NCBI RefSeq assembly: GCF_001752395.1
Contig: NZ_MKEK01000001.1
Coordinates: 771,823 to 835,822, forward strand
DNA from: Rheinheimera salexigens
Lineage (GTDB): Bacteria > Pseudomonadota > Gammaproteobacteria > Enterobacterales > Alteromonadaceae
DNA length: 64,000 nt
Direction: 5' to 3'
Shown here one piece after another: positions 34,074 through 43,867 of the stretch. The position numbers and the translations under genes are program-made. Each line of letters starts with the position of its first letter. Positions within the stretch are counted from its first letter, which is position 1. The notes beneath the pieces are model-generated. The model was not told where the DNA came from. It saw only the letters and a list, made by a program, of their open reading frames with translations, and did no database searches.

Positions 34074-36197
34074 TTAAAACTGGTAGCTGGCACCGATAGT
34101 GGCAGTAGTGCCTAAACCTTTAATATTATAACCACCATACCTATAGGATTGTGCCCGAGCAGGGAAGTAATCATTATTCAGTAAGTTTTCAATACCAAAA
34201 TAAGCTTGCCAATGCTGATCAAATTGATATTGGCCACTGAGGTTAACTAAGCTGTAGTGGCTAACTGGGCCTTGATCGCCTGAATACTCACCTTGACTGT
34301 TTTTGTCGAAACGTTTTCTGTCACCAACAAAAAGATAACTTAAGGTTAGTCCCAACTGATCATTAGCTTGCCATGCTAAATTTACGGTCGCTTTAGGTGG
34401 ACTAATTTGTTTAGCGCCTAAATAAATATCCTCTTCTGTGTTTTTACCTTCAACAAAACTATAGCTGGCGATGAGTTTTAAACTTGGCGAAATAGCGTAA
34501 TTAATTAAGCCTTCATAGCCCCAAATTTTTTGTGGCGCCCGTATTGGCTCGTAAACGCCAGTTACCTCGTTAAATTTATTGCTGGTACCTAGCTCTGATG
34601 TGCTACGAAACGCGTTAACTTCAAAGCGAACTTGATCGAACTGGGAGATAAACCCTAGCTCATAACTATCTATAATAGAGGCTTGTGTTTGAATAAGCGC
34701 AATATCGTTTACGGTTGCGCTACGCAGTAAAACCCCAATATCTGAAACGTCTGAGCCTTGAGAGTAGCTGAAGTATGGGCTAAAGGCAGGTGTTAAGTTG
34801 TATTTAATTGCTGCATTATAGGTTGTAGCATTGTACTTAATTGTGTCGCCGCGAACGGCTAAAGGAACAGAGCATTGCGTTTCACTTTTGCATAGTTTCA
34901 GCGTATTGTAATCATCAATAGTCAGATCAATATTTTCTTTGCGTATACCAGTTTTAACAATAATATCGTCGTTAATTACCCACTTAGTTTGCAAGAAGCC
35001 AGCAATACTTTGCATATCCATTTCGGGCACCCAAATACGCCCATCTACCAGAGGTTGTGAGGTAACATCATTTAAGGCATCTAAGCCATAGATAAATGTT
35101 GCGGCAACCTGATCAAAATCAAACTGACTATTAAAGGTTGCTCTAGCGCCTTGTTTTTTCGATTTAATAACCGATTGACCGCCATTATAACCTGCAGATG
35201 GATTGGCTAAATTCGCAGAATAGAAAAATACGTTTTCAATATCTTGGCTATATACATCTAGCGTCATTTGGGTGTTATTGAACAAGGCTATATCAGTATA
35301 TTTTAAGGTGATATTAACGTTGCCATCAGGGCCTTGAGGTTTACCTTGTTGCTGTTGCTCTACTGGCACGTGAATAGCGTAGGTTTTTTCGCCTAAATTA
35401 CTGTTGCCCACTACATCAGCTAAATCGGTTTTTTGTTGCGCGCTATAGTAGTTATAACTAAATTGTAGTGATTTATCAGCATCAAAATCGTAGCTTAATT
35501 TAGTAAAGTAATTTTGCATTTCTGAATCAGAAAGACCATATTGCAAGCCAAGGATATCGCCCTCTGCATCGCGTTGTACGCCATTTTCAGCATAGCTAGC
35601 GGTGACTAAATAACTAAAGTTATTGGCTCGGCCATTCACCGATGCCGCCAAGCGACCACCGACACTTTCTGCTAATTTAACGGCACTAAAACGGCTAGAT
35701 AAACTTATTTCGGCATCAGTTTGCTCATTTCGGCTAGCTTGTTTAGTTATGTAGTTAATAATACCGCCGGCAGCACCATTACCATAAATGGAGGTGGAAC
35801 CTTTAATGACTTCAATCCGTGCTATTGCGTTGGGATCAAGTGTTTTTAAATCAACTGAGCCATTTCGCAGTGGTGTAGATTGCGGTACACCATCAATCAT
35901 AATTAACGGTGAACGTCCGCGTAAAGTTTGGCCAGCATTACTAGAGCTGCCCGTATTTGGCGCGAACCCAGGTACCATTTGGGCCAGTAAACTACCTAAT
36001 TCAGGGTTCACTTTTAAGTGCTGTTGGATTTGCTGTTGGCTAATAACAGTAATAGAAGCGGGTACTTCATCAATGCTTTCAATAATTCGACTGCCGGTAA
36101 CAATAACGTGTTCTAACGATGATTCAGCTTGTGTGACAGCAGCTAATACATGGCCACTGATAGCGACGCTAAGTATGCATATAGAGGTTTTTAACAT
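34074..36197 (-). CDS. TonB-dependent siderophore-type receptor
   Basis: The 707-residue outer-membrane receptor has a short signal peptide (about 1-19), the plug with EHVIVTGSRIIESIDEVPAS, QTLRGRSPLIMIDGVPQST and IARIEVIKGSTSIYGNGAAGG, then a 22-strand barrel ending in ATIGASYQF. A Fur-like palindrome lies 37 bases upstream of the start, so the ligand is probably a ferric siderophore. The PepSY protein gene directly upstream on the same strand supports ferrisiderophore uptake or reduction. Confidence 0.92.
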   Translation of the reverse strand: MLKTSICILSVAISGHVLAAVTQAESSLEHVIVTGSRIIESIDEVPASITVISQQQIQQHLKVNPELGSLLAQMVPGFAPNTGSSSNAGQTLRGRSPLIMIDGVPQSTPLRNGSVDLKTLDPNAIARIEVIKGSTSIYGNGAAGGIINYITKQASRNEQTDAEISLSSRFSAVKLAESVGGRLAASVNGRANNFSYLVTASYAENGVQRDAEGDILGLQYGLSDSEMQNYFTKLSYDFDADKSLQFSYNYYSAQQKTDLADVVGNSNLGEKTYAIHVPVEQQQQGKPQGPDGNVNITLKYTDIALFNNTQMTLDVYSQDIENVFFYSANLANPSAGYNGGQSVIKSKKQGARATFNSQFDFDQVAATFIYGLDALNDVTSQPLVDGRIWVPEMDMQSIAGFLQTKWVINDDIIVKTGIRKENIDLTIDDYNTLKLCKSETQCSVPLAVRGDTIKYNATTYNAAIKYNLTPAFSPYFSYSQGSDVSDIGVLLRSATVNDIALIQTQASIIDSYELGFISQFDQVRFEVNAFRSTSELGTSNKFNEVTGVYEPIRAPQKIWGYEGLINYAISPSLKLIASYSFVEGKNTEEDIYLGAKQISPPKATVNLAWQANDQLGLTLSYLFVGDRKRFDKNSQGEYSGDQGPVSHYSLVNLSGQYQFDQHWQAYFGIENLLNNDYFPARAQSYRYGGYNIKGLGTTATIGASYQF

Positions 36198-36233
36198 GGT
36201 GATCCTTGGACGAAATAAATAACGCGCTAATAG

Positions 36234-36248
36234 TAATGATTATCATTA
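36234..36248 (-). promoter_or_regulatory. Fur-box-like palindrome upstream of the TonB receptor
   Basis: TAATGAT-T-ATCATTA is a perfect 7-1-7 palindrome and contains AATGAT-N-ATCATT, the centre of the 19-base Fur consensus. It lies 37-51 bases before the receptor ATG, near the expected promoter. A second partial match, GTTAATGATAACTATT, lies just beyond at 36261-36276. Confidence 0.75.
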
Positions 36249-36271
36249 ACTTGATCAATAGTTAATGATAA

Positions 36272-37345
36272 CTATTTGCGTTTATGTCTTCGTAACCAAA
36301 AATATAGGCCTGAACAAACAAAAAAACTTATTGATATTGACAGCAATAGCCAGAGTAATTGCACTATTGGACCAGCAAAATTTCCAATATGAAAGTTAAA
36401 GCGAAAATTCCAGACTTGAGTGCTTACATTGGCTTGGCTGGCATCATATTTTAACAGCACTTCGCCGGTATAAGGATTGCTCCAAACCCAACTAAATGCA
36501 TGCTGCTCTCCAGGGTTTTTTATGCGCAAAGCTAAAGCGGCGTCGGCTTGTTTCGGAAGGTAAATACGATACAGCTCGCCATGTGGGAATTGCTGTAATG
36601 AGTTGTGAATAGCTAAAGAATAGTTAAGTTGAGCGCTACATTTAGCCATAACGGTTGGTGCTTTAGGGGAAGCGGTTACTTTATTAGCTGTGAATAATTC
36701 GACTACAGCTTGGGTTGGGCTTTGCCAATTAAATGCAACACCGCTAAAGGCAATAAGCAATAAAGGCATAAATATAAACACACCTAGCACTGAATGTAAT
36801 TGATACAGTAGCACCGACAATTTTGCTTTGGGTTTAATTACTAAGCGTTTTAATCTATTTTTGGGTTTTAGCCATAAACAGACGCCAATTAATAAATTAA
36901 ACATCAGCAATAAACTTGCTGTTGATAATACATTTTTCAACGGTTTATCGCCGGAATCATTTTGCCATAATAGCCAGCGGTGTAGCGCCATAGTAAAGCC
37001 ATACAAGGTACGATAATAATCATATTGGTGTAGTATTTTACCAGTATAGGGATTAACACTGACATAGCGCTCATTGGCTAATTGGCTTTGCCATGCCAGT
37101 TTGGGATCTTGCTCTGGTATGAGTATACGAACTTTTTTCCCGCTTTGTTGTTCTAGTTTAGTTATTAATTCGGCATAGTCTAACGGTTGGCTATCAGGTG
37201 TGACTAACCATTTATCGGCTTGGATAAAATGTTGTATATCGATAGCATAAATTAATACAGCACCGCTTAGGCTGAGCAGAATTAGAAACAAGCCACTGGC
37301 CAGAGCCAAAGCTAAATGGATGCGGCGTAAGTATAATTTTAACAA
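36272..37345 (-). CDS. PepSY-associated membrane protein, putative ferrisiderophore reductase
   Basis: The 357-residue protein has four membrane helices (about 13-33, 138-158, 187-208, 326-350) with PepSY regions between them: YRTLYGFTMALHRWLLW after helix 1 and QLHSVLGVFIFMPLLLIAF at helix 3. His residues in HRWLL, LHSVLG and FNFHIGNF fit heme-binding reductases of the FoxB/FhuF-independent PepSY_TM class. It lies 74 bases upstream of the TonB receptor on the same strand. AATGATAATGCGAAT at 37380-37395 upstream of it is a partial Fur box. Confidence 0.85.
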   Translation of the reverse strand: MLKLYLRRIHLALALASGLFLILLSLSGAVLIYAIDIQHFIQADKWLVTPDSQPLDYAELITKLEQQSGKKVRILIPEQDPKLAWQSQLANERYVSVNPYTGKILHQYDYYRTLYGFTMALHRWLLWQNDSGDKPLKNVLSTASLLLMFNLLIGVCLWLKPKNRLKRLVIKPKAKLSVLLYQLHSVLGVFIFMPLLLIAFSGVAFNWQSPTQAVVELFTANKVTASPKAPTVMAKCSAQLNYSLAIHNSLQQFPHGELYRIYLPKQADAALALRIKNPGEQHAFSWVWSNPYTGEVLLKYDASQANVSTQVWNFRFNFHIGNFAGPIVQLLWLLLSISISFFVCSGLYFWLRRHKRK

Positions 37346-37450
37346 CGCGAGTCTCGATCAAATCATTTCTACAGATTTTAAATGATAATGCGAATAGTTT
37401 TCAATTACTTTTTATTGCCATTTGATAATAGCTAGTATAAAAGCTTAGTC

Positions 37451-37885
37451 TTAAGCATTTTGGATAAATATCGTTTGTAACTGCTGTTTATTATCACTCA
37501 CTAAATCGGCAACTGTGAATTGACTTAAGTGTTCGTAAAACAATGCTTTACCTTGTTCGACAATGCCATTTAATTTACAGGCAGGTAGGGCTATGCAGAT
37601 GGGAGATAAGCAATCAATCCAATCTTCGTCACCTTCTAGTTGGCGAATAACATAATCTAAACGAATGCTGGATAAAGGCTTGGCTAAAACAAAACCGCCA
37701 TTTTTACCGCGCTTGGTATCAATTAGCTCAAGTTTAGCTAAATGATGTACCACCTTATTGACGTGGTTAGCGGATAAGTCGAACACTTCGCAAATTATGC
37801 GCACGCTCGTCATGGCCTGCTCTGGCTGACAGGCCAAATACATTAAAACGCGCAAGCCGTAGTCGGTATATTTTTTTAATTGCAT
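37451..37885 (-). CDS. nsrR: Rrf2-family nitric-oxide-sensing repressor
   Basis: The 144-residue Rrf2 protein has the winged helix at 1-60 (KKYTDYGLRVLMYLA) and a cysteine triad C-x4-C-x5-C in DCLSPICIALPACKL at about 91-102. This spacing equals that of E. coli NsrR (91, 96, 102), which holds an Fe-S cluster destroyed by nitric oxide. IscR-type spacing differs. NsrR represses NO-detoxifying genes. Two NsrR-type inverted repeats lie 69-117 bases upstream in the gap with the divergent membrane-protein gene, which suggests autoregulation and control of that gene. Confidence 0.9.
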   Translation of the reverse strand: MQLKKYTDYGLRVLMYLACQPEQAMTSVRIICEVFDLSANHVNKVVHHLAKLELIDTKRGKNGGFVLAKPLSSIRLDYVIRQLEGDEDWIDCLSPICIALPACKLNGIVEQGKALFYEHLSQFTVADLVSDNKQQLQTIFIQNA

Positions 37886-37953
37886 TTTCTCTCTCGCTGC
37901 TTGCTCTTAATGCCTGGTTATAAATTATACAAAATAGTACTTGAATTACCGTT

Positions 37954-37976
37954 AATATACATTAATAATGCACATT
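37954..37976. promoter_or_regulatory. NsrR-type operator, distal copy
   Basis: A 23-base inverted repeat with arms AATATACATT and AATGCACATT and spacer AAT. The arms match each other's complement at 8 of 10 positions and resemble the known NsrR consensus half-site AAGATGYATTT. It lies 69 bases upstream of nsrR. Confidence 0.65.
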
Positions 37977-37979
37977 ATA

Positions 37980-38002
37980 AATATGCATTGAGAATGTACA
38001 TT
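37980..38002. promoter_or_regulatory. NsrR-type operator, proximal copy
   Basis: A 23-base inverted repeat with arms AATATGCATT and AATGTACATT and spacer GAG. It begins 26 bases after the first copy starts and ends immediately before the ATG of the small membrane protein. Binding here would block both transcription and, by overlap, the ribosome site region. Confidence 0.7.
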
Positions 38003-38224
38003 ATGAACGCGAGAAAATTACTCTTTACCGCGAATAGCGCCATGGTTATTACTTTAGTGTTATTTTGTGCTGCTGCCTACTTGGCTTGGTTTGAAGGCCA
38101 AGCCTTTCCACTGCGAGTTGTTGCAGTAATGCATATGCTGCAAATTGTCTTAGCAGCATTATTTAAACTGTCTTATGTACTGCGATTAATTGCCCAAAAC
38201 CAACTAGGCGAAGTATTACGCTAA
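38003..38224 (+). CDS. Small two-helix membrane protein under putative NsrR control
   Basis: The 73-residue protein has two hydrophobic segments (about 12-30 and 40-60) joined by a WFEGQAFPLR loop. I do not recognise a named family. The ATG directly abuts an NsrR-type operator; the ribosome site is weak (GAGA 9 bases upstream). The arrangement predicts expression on nitric oxide exposure. The frame stays open upstream to 37880, but that part covers the operators and overlaps nsrR and is unlikely to be translated. Confidence 0.65.
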   Translation: MNARKLLFTANSAMVITLVLFCAAAYLAWFEGQAFPLRVVAVMHMLQIVLAALFKLSYVLRLIAQNQLGEVLR

Positions 38225-38750
38225 GCGTTAAAGCTAAGCTGATTGCCACTGAGCAATATCATAGTATTAATGCTTTTTAGTTAATTAACGTCGGCGCTAT
38301 TGATTATTGCGAAGTTGTTTTTGGGCGTATCAATGATCCAAAGTCTAGTCATATAGCAGCATACTGTGTTGCAACTGCATAAATCAGTTGGCGTTTAGCG
38401 CTGCGTTACATCATGGCTTAGTGCGTCGATCTATGTTGTTTAAAATAACTAAACATAAATAGTTAAGATTAGAGAGAATAAATGAGTCGTTAATGTAACG
38501 TTCAGTTATTAACACATGTAACTGATTGTTTTTTAATCACATTTTCATGTAAATTTTTCATACTAATAAGACATCTCTACAGACTCTTAAAACCTTATTT
38601 TGTTTAGACTTACTGCCGTTATGTTAATTAACCTATTGAAATAAAATGATATATTGCGTTCATCTAGTTTTTGGCACAGACCTTGTAGTACTAACGGTGA
38701 CACTTTAAGCGCAAGCTTGTTACTGGTTAATTGATATTACGGAGTTCACA
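38225..38750. other. Intergenic region upstream of the outer-membrane barrel gene
   Basis: 526 bases, AT-rich, without an open frame of note on either strand, RNA gene or clear repeat. The last 60 bases hold the ribosome site (CGGAG) and probably the promoter of the barrel gene. Confidence 0.4.
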
Positions 38751-39326
38751 ATGAAAAAATCTTATTTAGCTACTCTGGCTGCTGCATCGTTACTGGCGAC
38801 TTCTGGTTTTGCTACGGCTAACGATTTTGTTGATAATATGGGCCCTTATGTTGGTGCGAGTTATGGCTTATTAAATGTTGATGGTGATGAAGATTTTGAT
38901 AAAGAAGATAATGCCACTAAAGTATTTGTAGGGGCACAATTTCACCAAGCATTTGCACTTGAAGCCGGTTATATCGACTTTGGTAATTATGGTAATAGCA
39001 TTTTTAATACTGACTTAGACGGTTATACCTTGGCGTTAAAAGCCGGTATTCCAATAGGTGAACGTTTCACTGTATATGCTCAAGGCGGTAATTTATGGTG
39101 GAAAGCCGATATAAACGCCACTGATGAGCGCTCTGATGTCGATGGCTCAGATTTCTTTTATGGTGCAGGCATGTCGTTTGCTTTATCAGAAAGCTGGCAG
39201 CTGCTTTTAGAATACACTCGGTTTGATGTCAAGTTTGACCGTGACGAAATCGGTATTCTTGCTGGTATTGATAGTTTTGATACCAAAGTGGATTACGCGA
39301 GCTTAGGGGTTAAATATACTTTTTAA
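38751..39326 (+). CDS. OmpA/OmpW-like small outer-membrane beta-barrel protein
   Basis: The 191-residue protein has a signal peptide (MKKSYLATLAAASLLATSG, cleaved after ATA near 23) and an eight-stranded barrel pattern, beginning GPYVGASYGLLNV and ending DYASLGVKYTF with terminal Phe. It belongs to the OmpA-like beta-barrel group. Acidic loops (DGDEDFDKEDN) suggest cation contact. Role unknown; single gene closed by the 39399 terminator. Confidence 0.9.
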   Translation: MKKSYLATLAAASLLATSGFATANDFVDNMGPYVGASYGLLNVDGDEDFDKEDNATKVFVGAQFHQAFALEAGYIDFGNYGNSIFNTDLDGYTLALKAGIPIGERFTVYAQGGNLWWKADINATDERSDVDGSDFFYGAGMSFALSESWQLLLEYTRFDVKFDRDEIGILAGIDSFDTKVDYASLGVKYTF

Positions 39327-39398
39327 TCCTGCTACATCTACTATTTTTCTGGAAAATAGTGCTTATTAATACACAATGAGTACCTTAAATAGCAGAGT

Positions 39399-39435
39399 AA
39401 AAAGGCCCCTTAAGAAATAATTAAGCGGCCTTTTT
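39399..39435 (+). terminator. Terminator after the outer-membrane barrel gene
   Basis: A 15-base stem with one mismatch, AAAAAGGCCCCTTAA with TTAAGCGGCCTTTTT, loop GAAATAA, and a T run. Confidence 0.85.
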
Positions 39436-39560
39436 ATTGTGTGTTTCGTAATCGCATCGATTAAGAACTATCCAGAGTCTATTTAACTATTTATTTGCCA
39501 TGTATTCGTGCTCAGCTTTGATGCATACTATTTATATAATCGTTTAATTTATATTGGGTT

Positions 39561-40043
39561 ATGGCCTTGCAACAAACTGCACGCGAGCTAGCAAAGCAAC
39601 TTAGCGAATTATTAGCAGGCACAGAGTTTGGTATTGGTGGCAGTTGTTTATTGCAACAACTGGGCATTGATGTTACGCCAAGAGATGTTGATATTATTTG
39701 CTCAGAGGCGGATTATTCAATAATTCATCAGCAGCTAGCGACCCTATTAACGCCAATAACTTTGCCTACGCATCCAGAGTACTGTAGTCGGTTTTTTCAG
39801 CGTTTTATTAGCCAAGACGGTGCGAGTGATGAAGGTATCGGTGTTGATCTTATGGCTGGCGTGGCAGTAAAAAGGCAAGGAGATAAACAGTATTTTAAGT
39901 TTGAACCTAGTCGTACTGAATTACAACACGGCATACGTTGGATGTTAGCTGCAGACTGGCTTGTGTTATATCAAATGTTTAATCGGCCGCAACGAGTGTT
40001 ACAGTTAACGCAATATTTTGCGCTGGGTAAAGCATTTGATTAA
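39561..40043 (+). CDS. Nucleotidyltransferase-fold protein
   Basis: The 160-residue protein has the minimal nucleotidyltransferase pattern: GIGGSCLLQQLGI then TPRDVDIIC (the DxD pair at about 42-44), and a third acidic residue in IGVDLMAGV at about 95. This fits the aminoglycoside-nucleotidyltransferase or MNT-like fold. No HEPN partner gene is present, and the sensor kinase gene starts 25 bases downstream, so co-transcription is likely. Substrate unknown. Confidence 0.75.
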   Translation: MALQQTARELAKQLSELLAGTEFGIGGSCLLQQLGIDVTPRDVDIICSEADYSIIHQQLATLLTPITLPTHPEYCSRFFQRFISQDGASDEGIGVDLMAGVAVKRQGDKQYFKFEPSRTELQHGIRWMLAADWLVLYQMFNRPQRVLQLTQYFALGKAFD

Positions 40044-40068
40044 TTATATCAGGGATGAGGCTTAAGCA

Positions 40069-43000
40069 ATGCAATCACCACCGTTACCCGTTAATGAGGC
40101 GGAGCGTTTAAACGCTTTATTACAATCTAAATTATTAGATAGCCCCGCTGAGCAGCGGTTTGATCGCATTACAGCTTTAGTTAAATCTATTTTTGACTGC
40201 GATATTGTGCTTATTTCGTTGCTTGACGCTAAGCGGCAGTGGTTTAAGTCCAAGCAAGGATTAGACGTAGCAGAAACAGAACGTAGCATTTCGTTTTGTG
40301 GTTATACTATTTTAGAAGACGGCATGATGATGGTGCCGGATGCGCTACAAGATCCACGCTTTGCTGATAATCCGTTAGTGCAAAACTCGCCTTATATTCG
40401 CTTCTATGCCGGTATGCCTCTACGTTCGCCAGATGGGTATAATTTAGGCACTTTATGTTTAATTGATAGCAAAAGTCGTAGTTTAGATCAGCAACAACAG
40501 CACATGCTGCAGCAATTTGCTGAAATGATTGAAAGCGAAATTATGCAAACCATTACCTTGCTGCATAATGTTCAACTTGATCATACTCTTGAAGATGTAT
40601 TAGCCACTGAAGATAAACTAAGAGCAGTAATTGCCACCAATCAATTAGCGACTTGGAAATGGAATGTCCAAACCGGCATTACCCAGTTTAGCCCACGTTG
40701 GGCTGAGCTCGTTGGTTATAGCTTAAAACAGTTACAACCCACCACTATACAAACATGGTGGTCGTTATTACATCCAGATGACAGAGAGATTTCTAACCAG
40801 GCAATGCAGCAACATTTTGCTGGCCAAACCGAGTTCTATCACTGTGAAGTAAGAATGCGCCATTTCAATGGTCAGTGGATTTGGGTACGAGAACGCGGCC
40901 AAGTTATTAAGTGGGATCTGCAGCAAAACCCTTGCTAATGTATGGCACCCTTGAAGATATATCTGAGCAAAAACAGCGACAGCTAGCATTACAGTTAAAA
41001 CAAAAACTGACGAGTTTTCAAGCCAAAATTTTATCATCAAAAGTTATTTTTGCGGCAGAACAGGATTCATGGGGTTATTTTTGTCAGCAAATAGCGCAAG
41101 CATTAAATGTTGAACGTGTCAGTATTTGGTTAGATAAAAATCATAGTCAACAGCTAACATGTCAGCACTTGCATCTTGATAAAGACCAGCATAAGTCTGC
41201 AAGTCAGCCCAGCCAACTAAAATTATCGATTACACAATACCCACAATATTTTAAGGCGCTAGAGCAAGAAGCCATCATTGCGACTACGGATGTTAGCCAA
41301 TGCTTGGCGATGGCAGAATTAACCGATTGCTATCTTAAGCCAGAGAAAATCGTGTCTAAGTTAGATGGTATTATTATGTCCGATAGTGGCCCTGCGGGTA
41401 TTATTTGGGTTGAAACCACTGAAAGCACAAAACAACAGCGGCAATGGCACAGTGAAGAGCTGCGTTTTATGCTAACCATGAGCTCGATTGCCAGCACAAT
41501 TTTGTCTTTGATGGAGTTAAAACGGTTAAATAATGCCTATCAACATACCAATAATTTATTAACCCGCACCTCAGAGCTAGCAACCATAGGTTTATGGGAG
41601 CTGGCGCTACCTGATTTAACTATTCATTGGAATAAAGTCACGCGGCAGATCCATGAGGTAACGAAGGATTATATTCCAGACGCAACTGTTGCCATAAACT
41701 TTTATCGCCAAGGTGACAACCGAACGCGGATTGAGCACTGTCTTGAACAAGCCATGACAAAAAATATGCCTTTTGATGATAACTTTGAAATTATCACCGC
41801 TAAGGGCAATAAAAAATGGGTGCGCGTTGTGGCGCATCCAGAGTTTGTTGCAGGTGAGTGTCGGCGGGTTTTTGGTTTATTTCAAGATATTACCGCGATT
41901 ACACAGTCTTATCATGCCTTACAGCAGTCGAACGAAGAATTAGAACTGACGCAACAACGATTAGATGTAGCTAGCCAAAATGCGCGGATAGGTTTTTGGC
42001 AAGCTTGGCCAGAGACCGGTGAATTATGGTGGTCGTCGGTAGTGTTTCAAGTATTTGGTTTTGATGAAGCTACAACAATCCCAAGTATTGATCTATTTAA
42101 GCAATGTTTACATCCGGACGATGCAACGCTAGTGGCAATAAGTGAAAAGAACGCTAAAACATCAGGTATTCATGATGTTATTCACAGAATTATTACCCCA
42201 GATGGCAGTGTGCGCTGGGTGCACGAATTAGCTAAATTACTACCCAATTCGGATAAAGGCCACGCTACCTTCGTCGGTTCGGTGCAAGATATCACTGAAA
42301 AGGTCATAGCCGAGCAGGCCCATTATCGGCTGACCTCTTTATTGCAAACAGTGTTAGATGCAGCATCTGAAGTATCGATTATCGCTATTGATACAGAAGG
42401 CATTATTCAATTGGTCAATAAAGGTGCCGAAGCTATGCTTGGTTATCAAGCAGACGAGCTTATTCATCAACAAAGCTTAGCTATTTTGCATGATCAAAAC
42501 GAAGTCGCTGCTAGAGCGACAGAGCTGTCAGAGAAATATGCTGAGTCTATTATTGGGGTCGATGTTTTTACTGTTGAAGCACAGCGTTACGGCTTTGAGC
42601 GCCGACGTTGGATATATCAGTGCAAGGATGGCAGCGAGTTATTAGTGCAGGTCATCGTCACCCCGATGCGCGACGAGCAAAATACTATTACCGGATACTT
42701 GTGCTTAGCACATGATATTACCATGCAAGAACACATTAGCTTTGAGCTAAACCAGTTTTTCAACTTATCACAAAGTTTATTATGTATTTCGAGTCCGGCT
42801 GGTTACTTTATTCGGGTTAATAAAGCGTTTCATCAGGTATTAGGCCATAGCGAAGCGGAGCTATTAAAGCAGCCCATTTTAAACTTTGTGCATCCAGACG
42901 ATATGGCAAAAACCCAAGTTGAATTGGTTAAAATTTTAGAAGGTAGCGTTTCTGCAAGTTTTTCTAATCGGTTACGGCATAAAGAGGGCCATTATATTTC

Positions 43001-43793
43001 GCTAGAATGGTTTACCGCGGTTGATCCTGATACCGGAAAACTATATTCCGCGGCGCAAGATATTACTGAACGATTAAAGCTAGAACAGTTAAAAAGTGAA
43101 TTTGTCTCGACCGTTAGTCATGAGTTACGTACCCCAATAACTTCGATTACAGGAGCCTTAGGCTTAGTACTATCCGGTATGGTGGGTGAGTTACAGCCGG
43201 AGTCGAAAAAACTATTAAATATCGCCAGCAGTAATTGTGATCGTTTAGCGAATTTAATTAATGATCTACTGGATATTGAAAAGCTTAATGCAGGAAAAAT
43301 GCAGGTAGAATTAGCCACTTATGCGGTTGCATCTCTTTTACAGCGGGCCATTGAAGAGAATCAAACTTATAGCAGTAAGCAAGATATTCAACTTAATTGG
43401 CAGCTACCGCTAGCCGCCCAGCAGTGGCAAATACGAATAGATGAGTTTCGTTTTTTACAAATAATGGCTAACTTAATTTCTAATGCGATTAAATTTTCGC
43501 CGGCCAATAGCCAAGTAACGGTAACAGCTGAAGTAAAGCAAGCTGCAGAACAATCTATGCTGGTGATAGCCGTAACTGATCAAGGCTCGGGTATTGCTGA
43601 GTATTATAAACCGCGAATTTTTGAGAAGTTTTCTCAAGCGGATGCCAGCGATGCTCGAGAAAAAGGTGGGACAGGTTTAGGCTTGGCGTTAAGCAAAGAA
43701 CTGGCAGAAGCAATGGGCGGCACTATCAGCTTTGATTCTAGCGTGGGTAAGGGCAGTACTTTCTATGTCCACTTCCCCTTAATTAGTGCTTAA
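40069..43793 (+). pseudogene. GAF/multi-PAS sensor histidine kinase, frameshifted
   Basis: The first 280 codons encode a GAF domain (about 20-150) and the start of a PAS domain. The frame breaks at the GGG run 40913-40915; one extra G joins VIKWGSAAKPLLMYGTLEDI and opens a further ~960 residues to 43793. There follow a second GAF region, four more PAS/PAC units (SVQDITEKV, LAHDITMQE, AAQDITERL mark PAC ends), a HisKA H-box TVSHELRTPITS near 43110-43145, and an ATPase with NLISNAIKFS, DQGSGIAEYY and GGTGLGLALS. The repaired protein is about 1,240 residues, cytosolic, without a receiver domain. No response regulator is adjacent. A homopolymer error is as likely as a pseudogene. Confidence 0.85.
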
Positions 43794-43819
43794 GCACGTT
43801 GTACTTACGCGCAAATAAA

Positions 43820-43843
43820 AACAGCGTGCTGCGGCACGCTGTT
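43820..43843. terminator. Terminator hairpin between kinase and glutathione reductase genes
   Basis: A perfect 10-base stem AACAGCGTGC with its complement and loop TGCG, preceded by an A run that serves as T run for the minus-strand gene. Confidence 0.75.
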
Positions 43844-43867
43844 AAATATAACGACTGTTTTACGCCC

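Noticed and set aside
37880..38002. A longer version of the small membrane protein beginning inside nsrR.
   Set aside because: That stretch covers both NsrR-type operators and part of nsrR; the ATG at 38003 is more plausible.
39561..40043. A MNT-HEPN toxin-antitoxin pair.
   Set aside because: There is no HEPN partner; the next gene is a sensor kinase.
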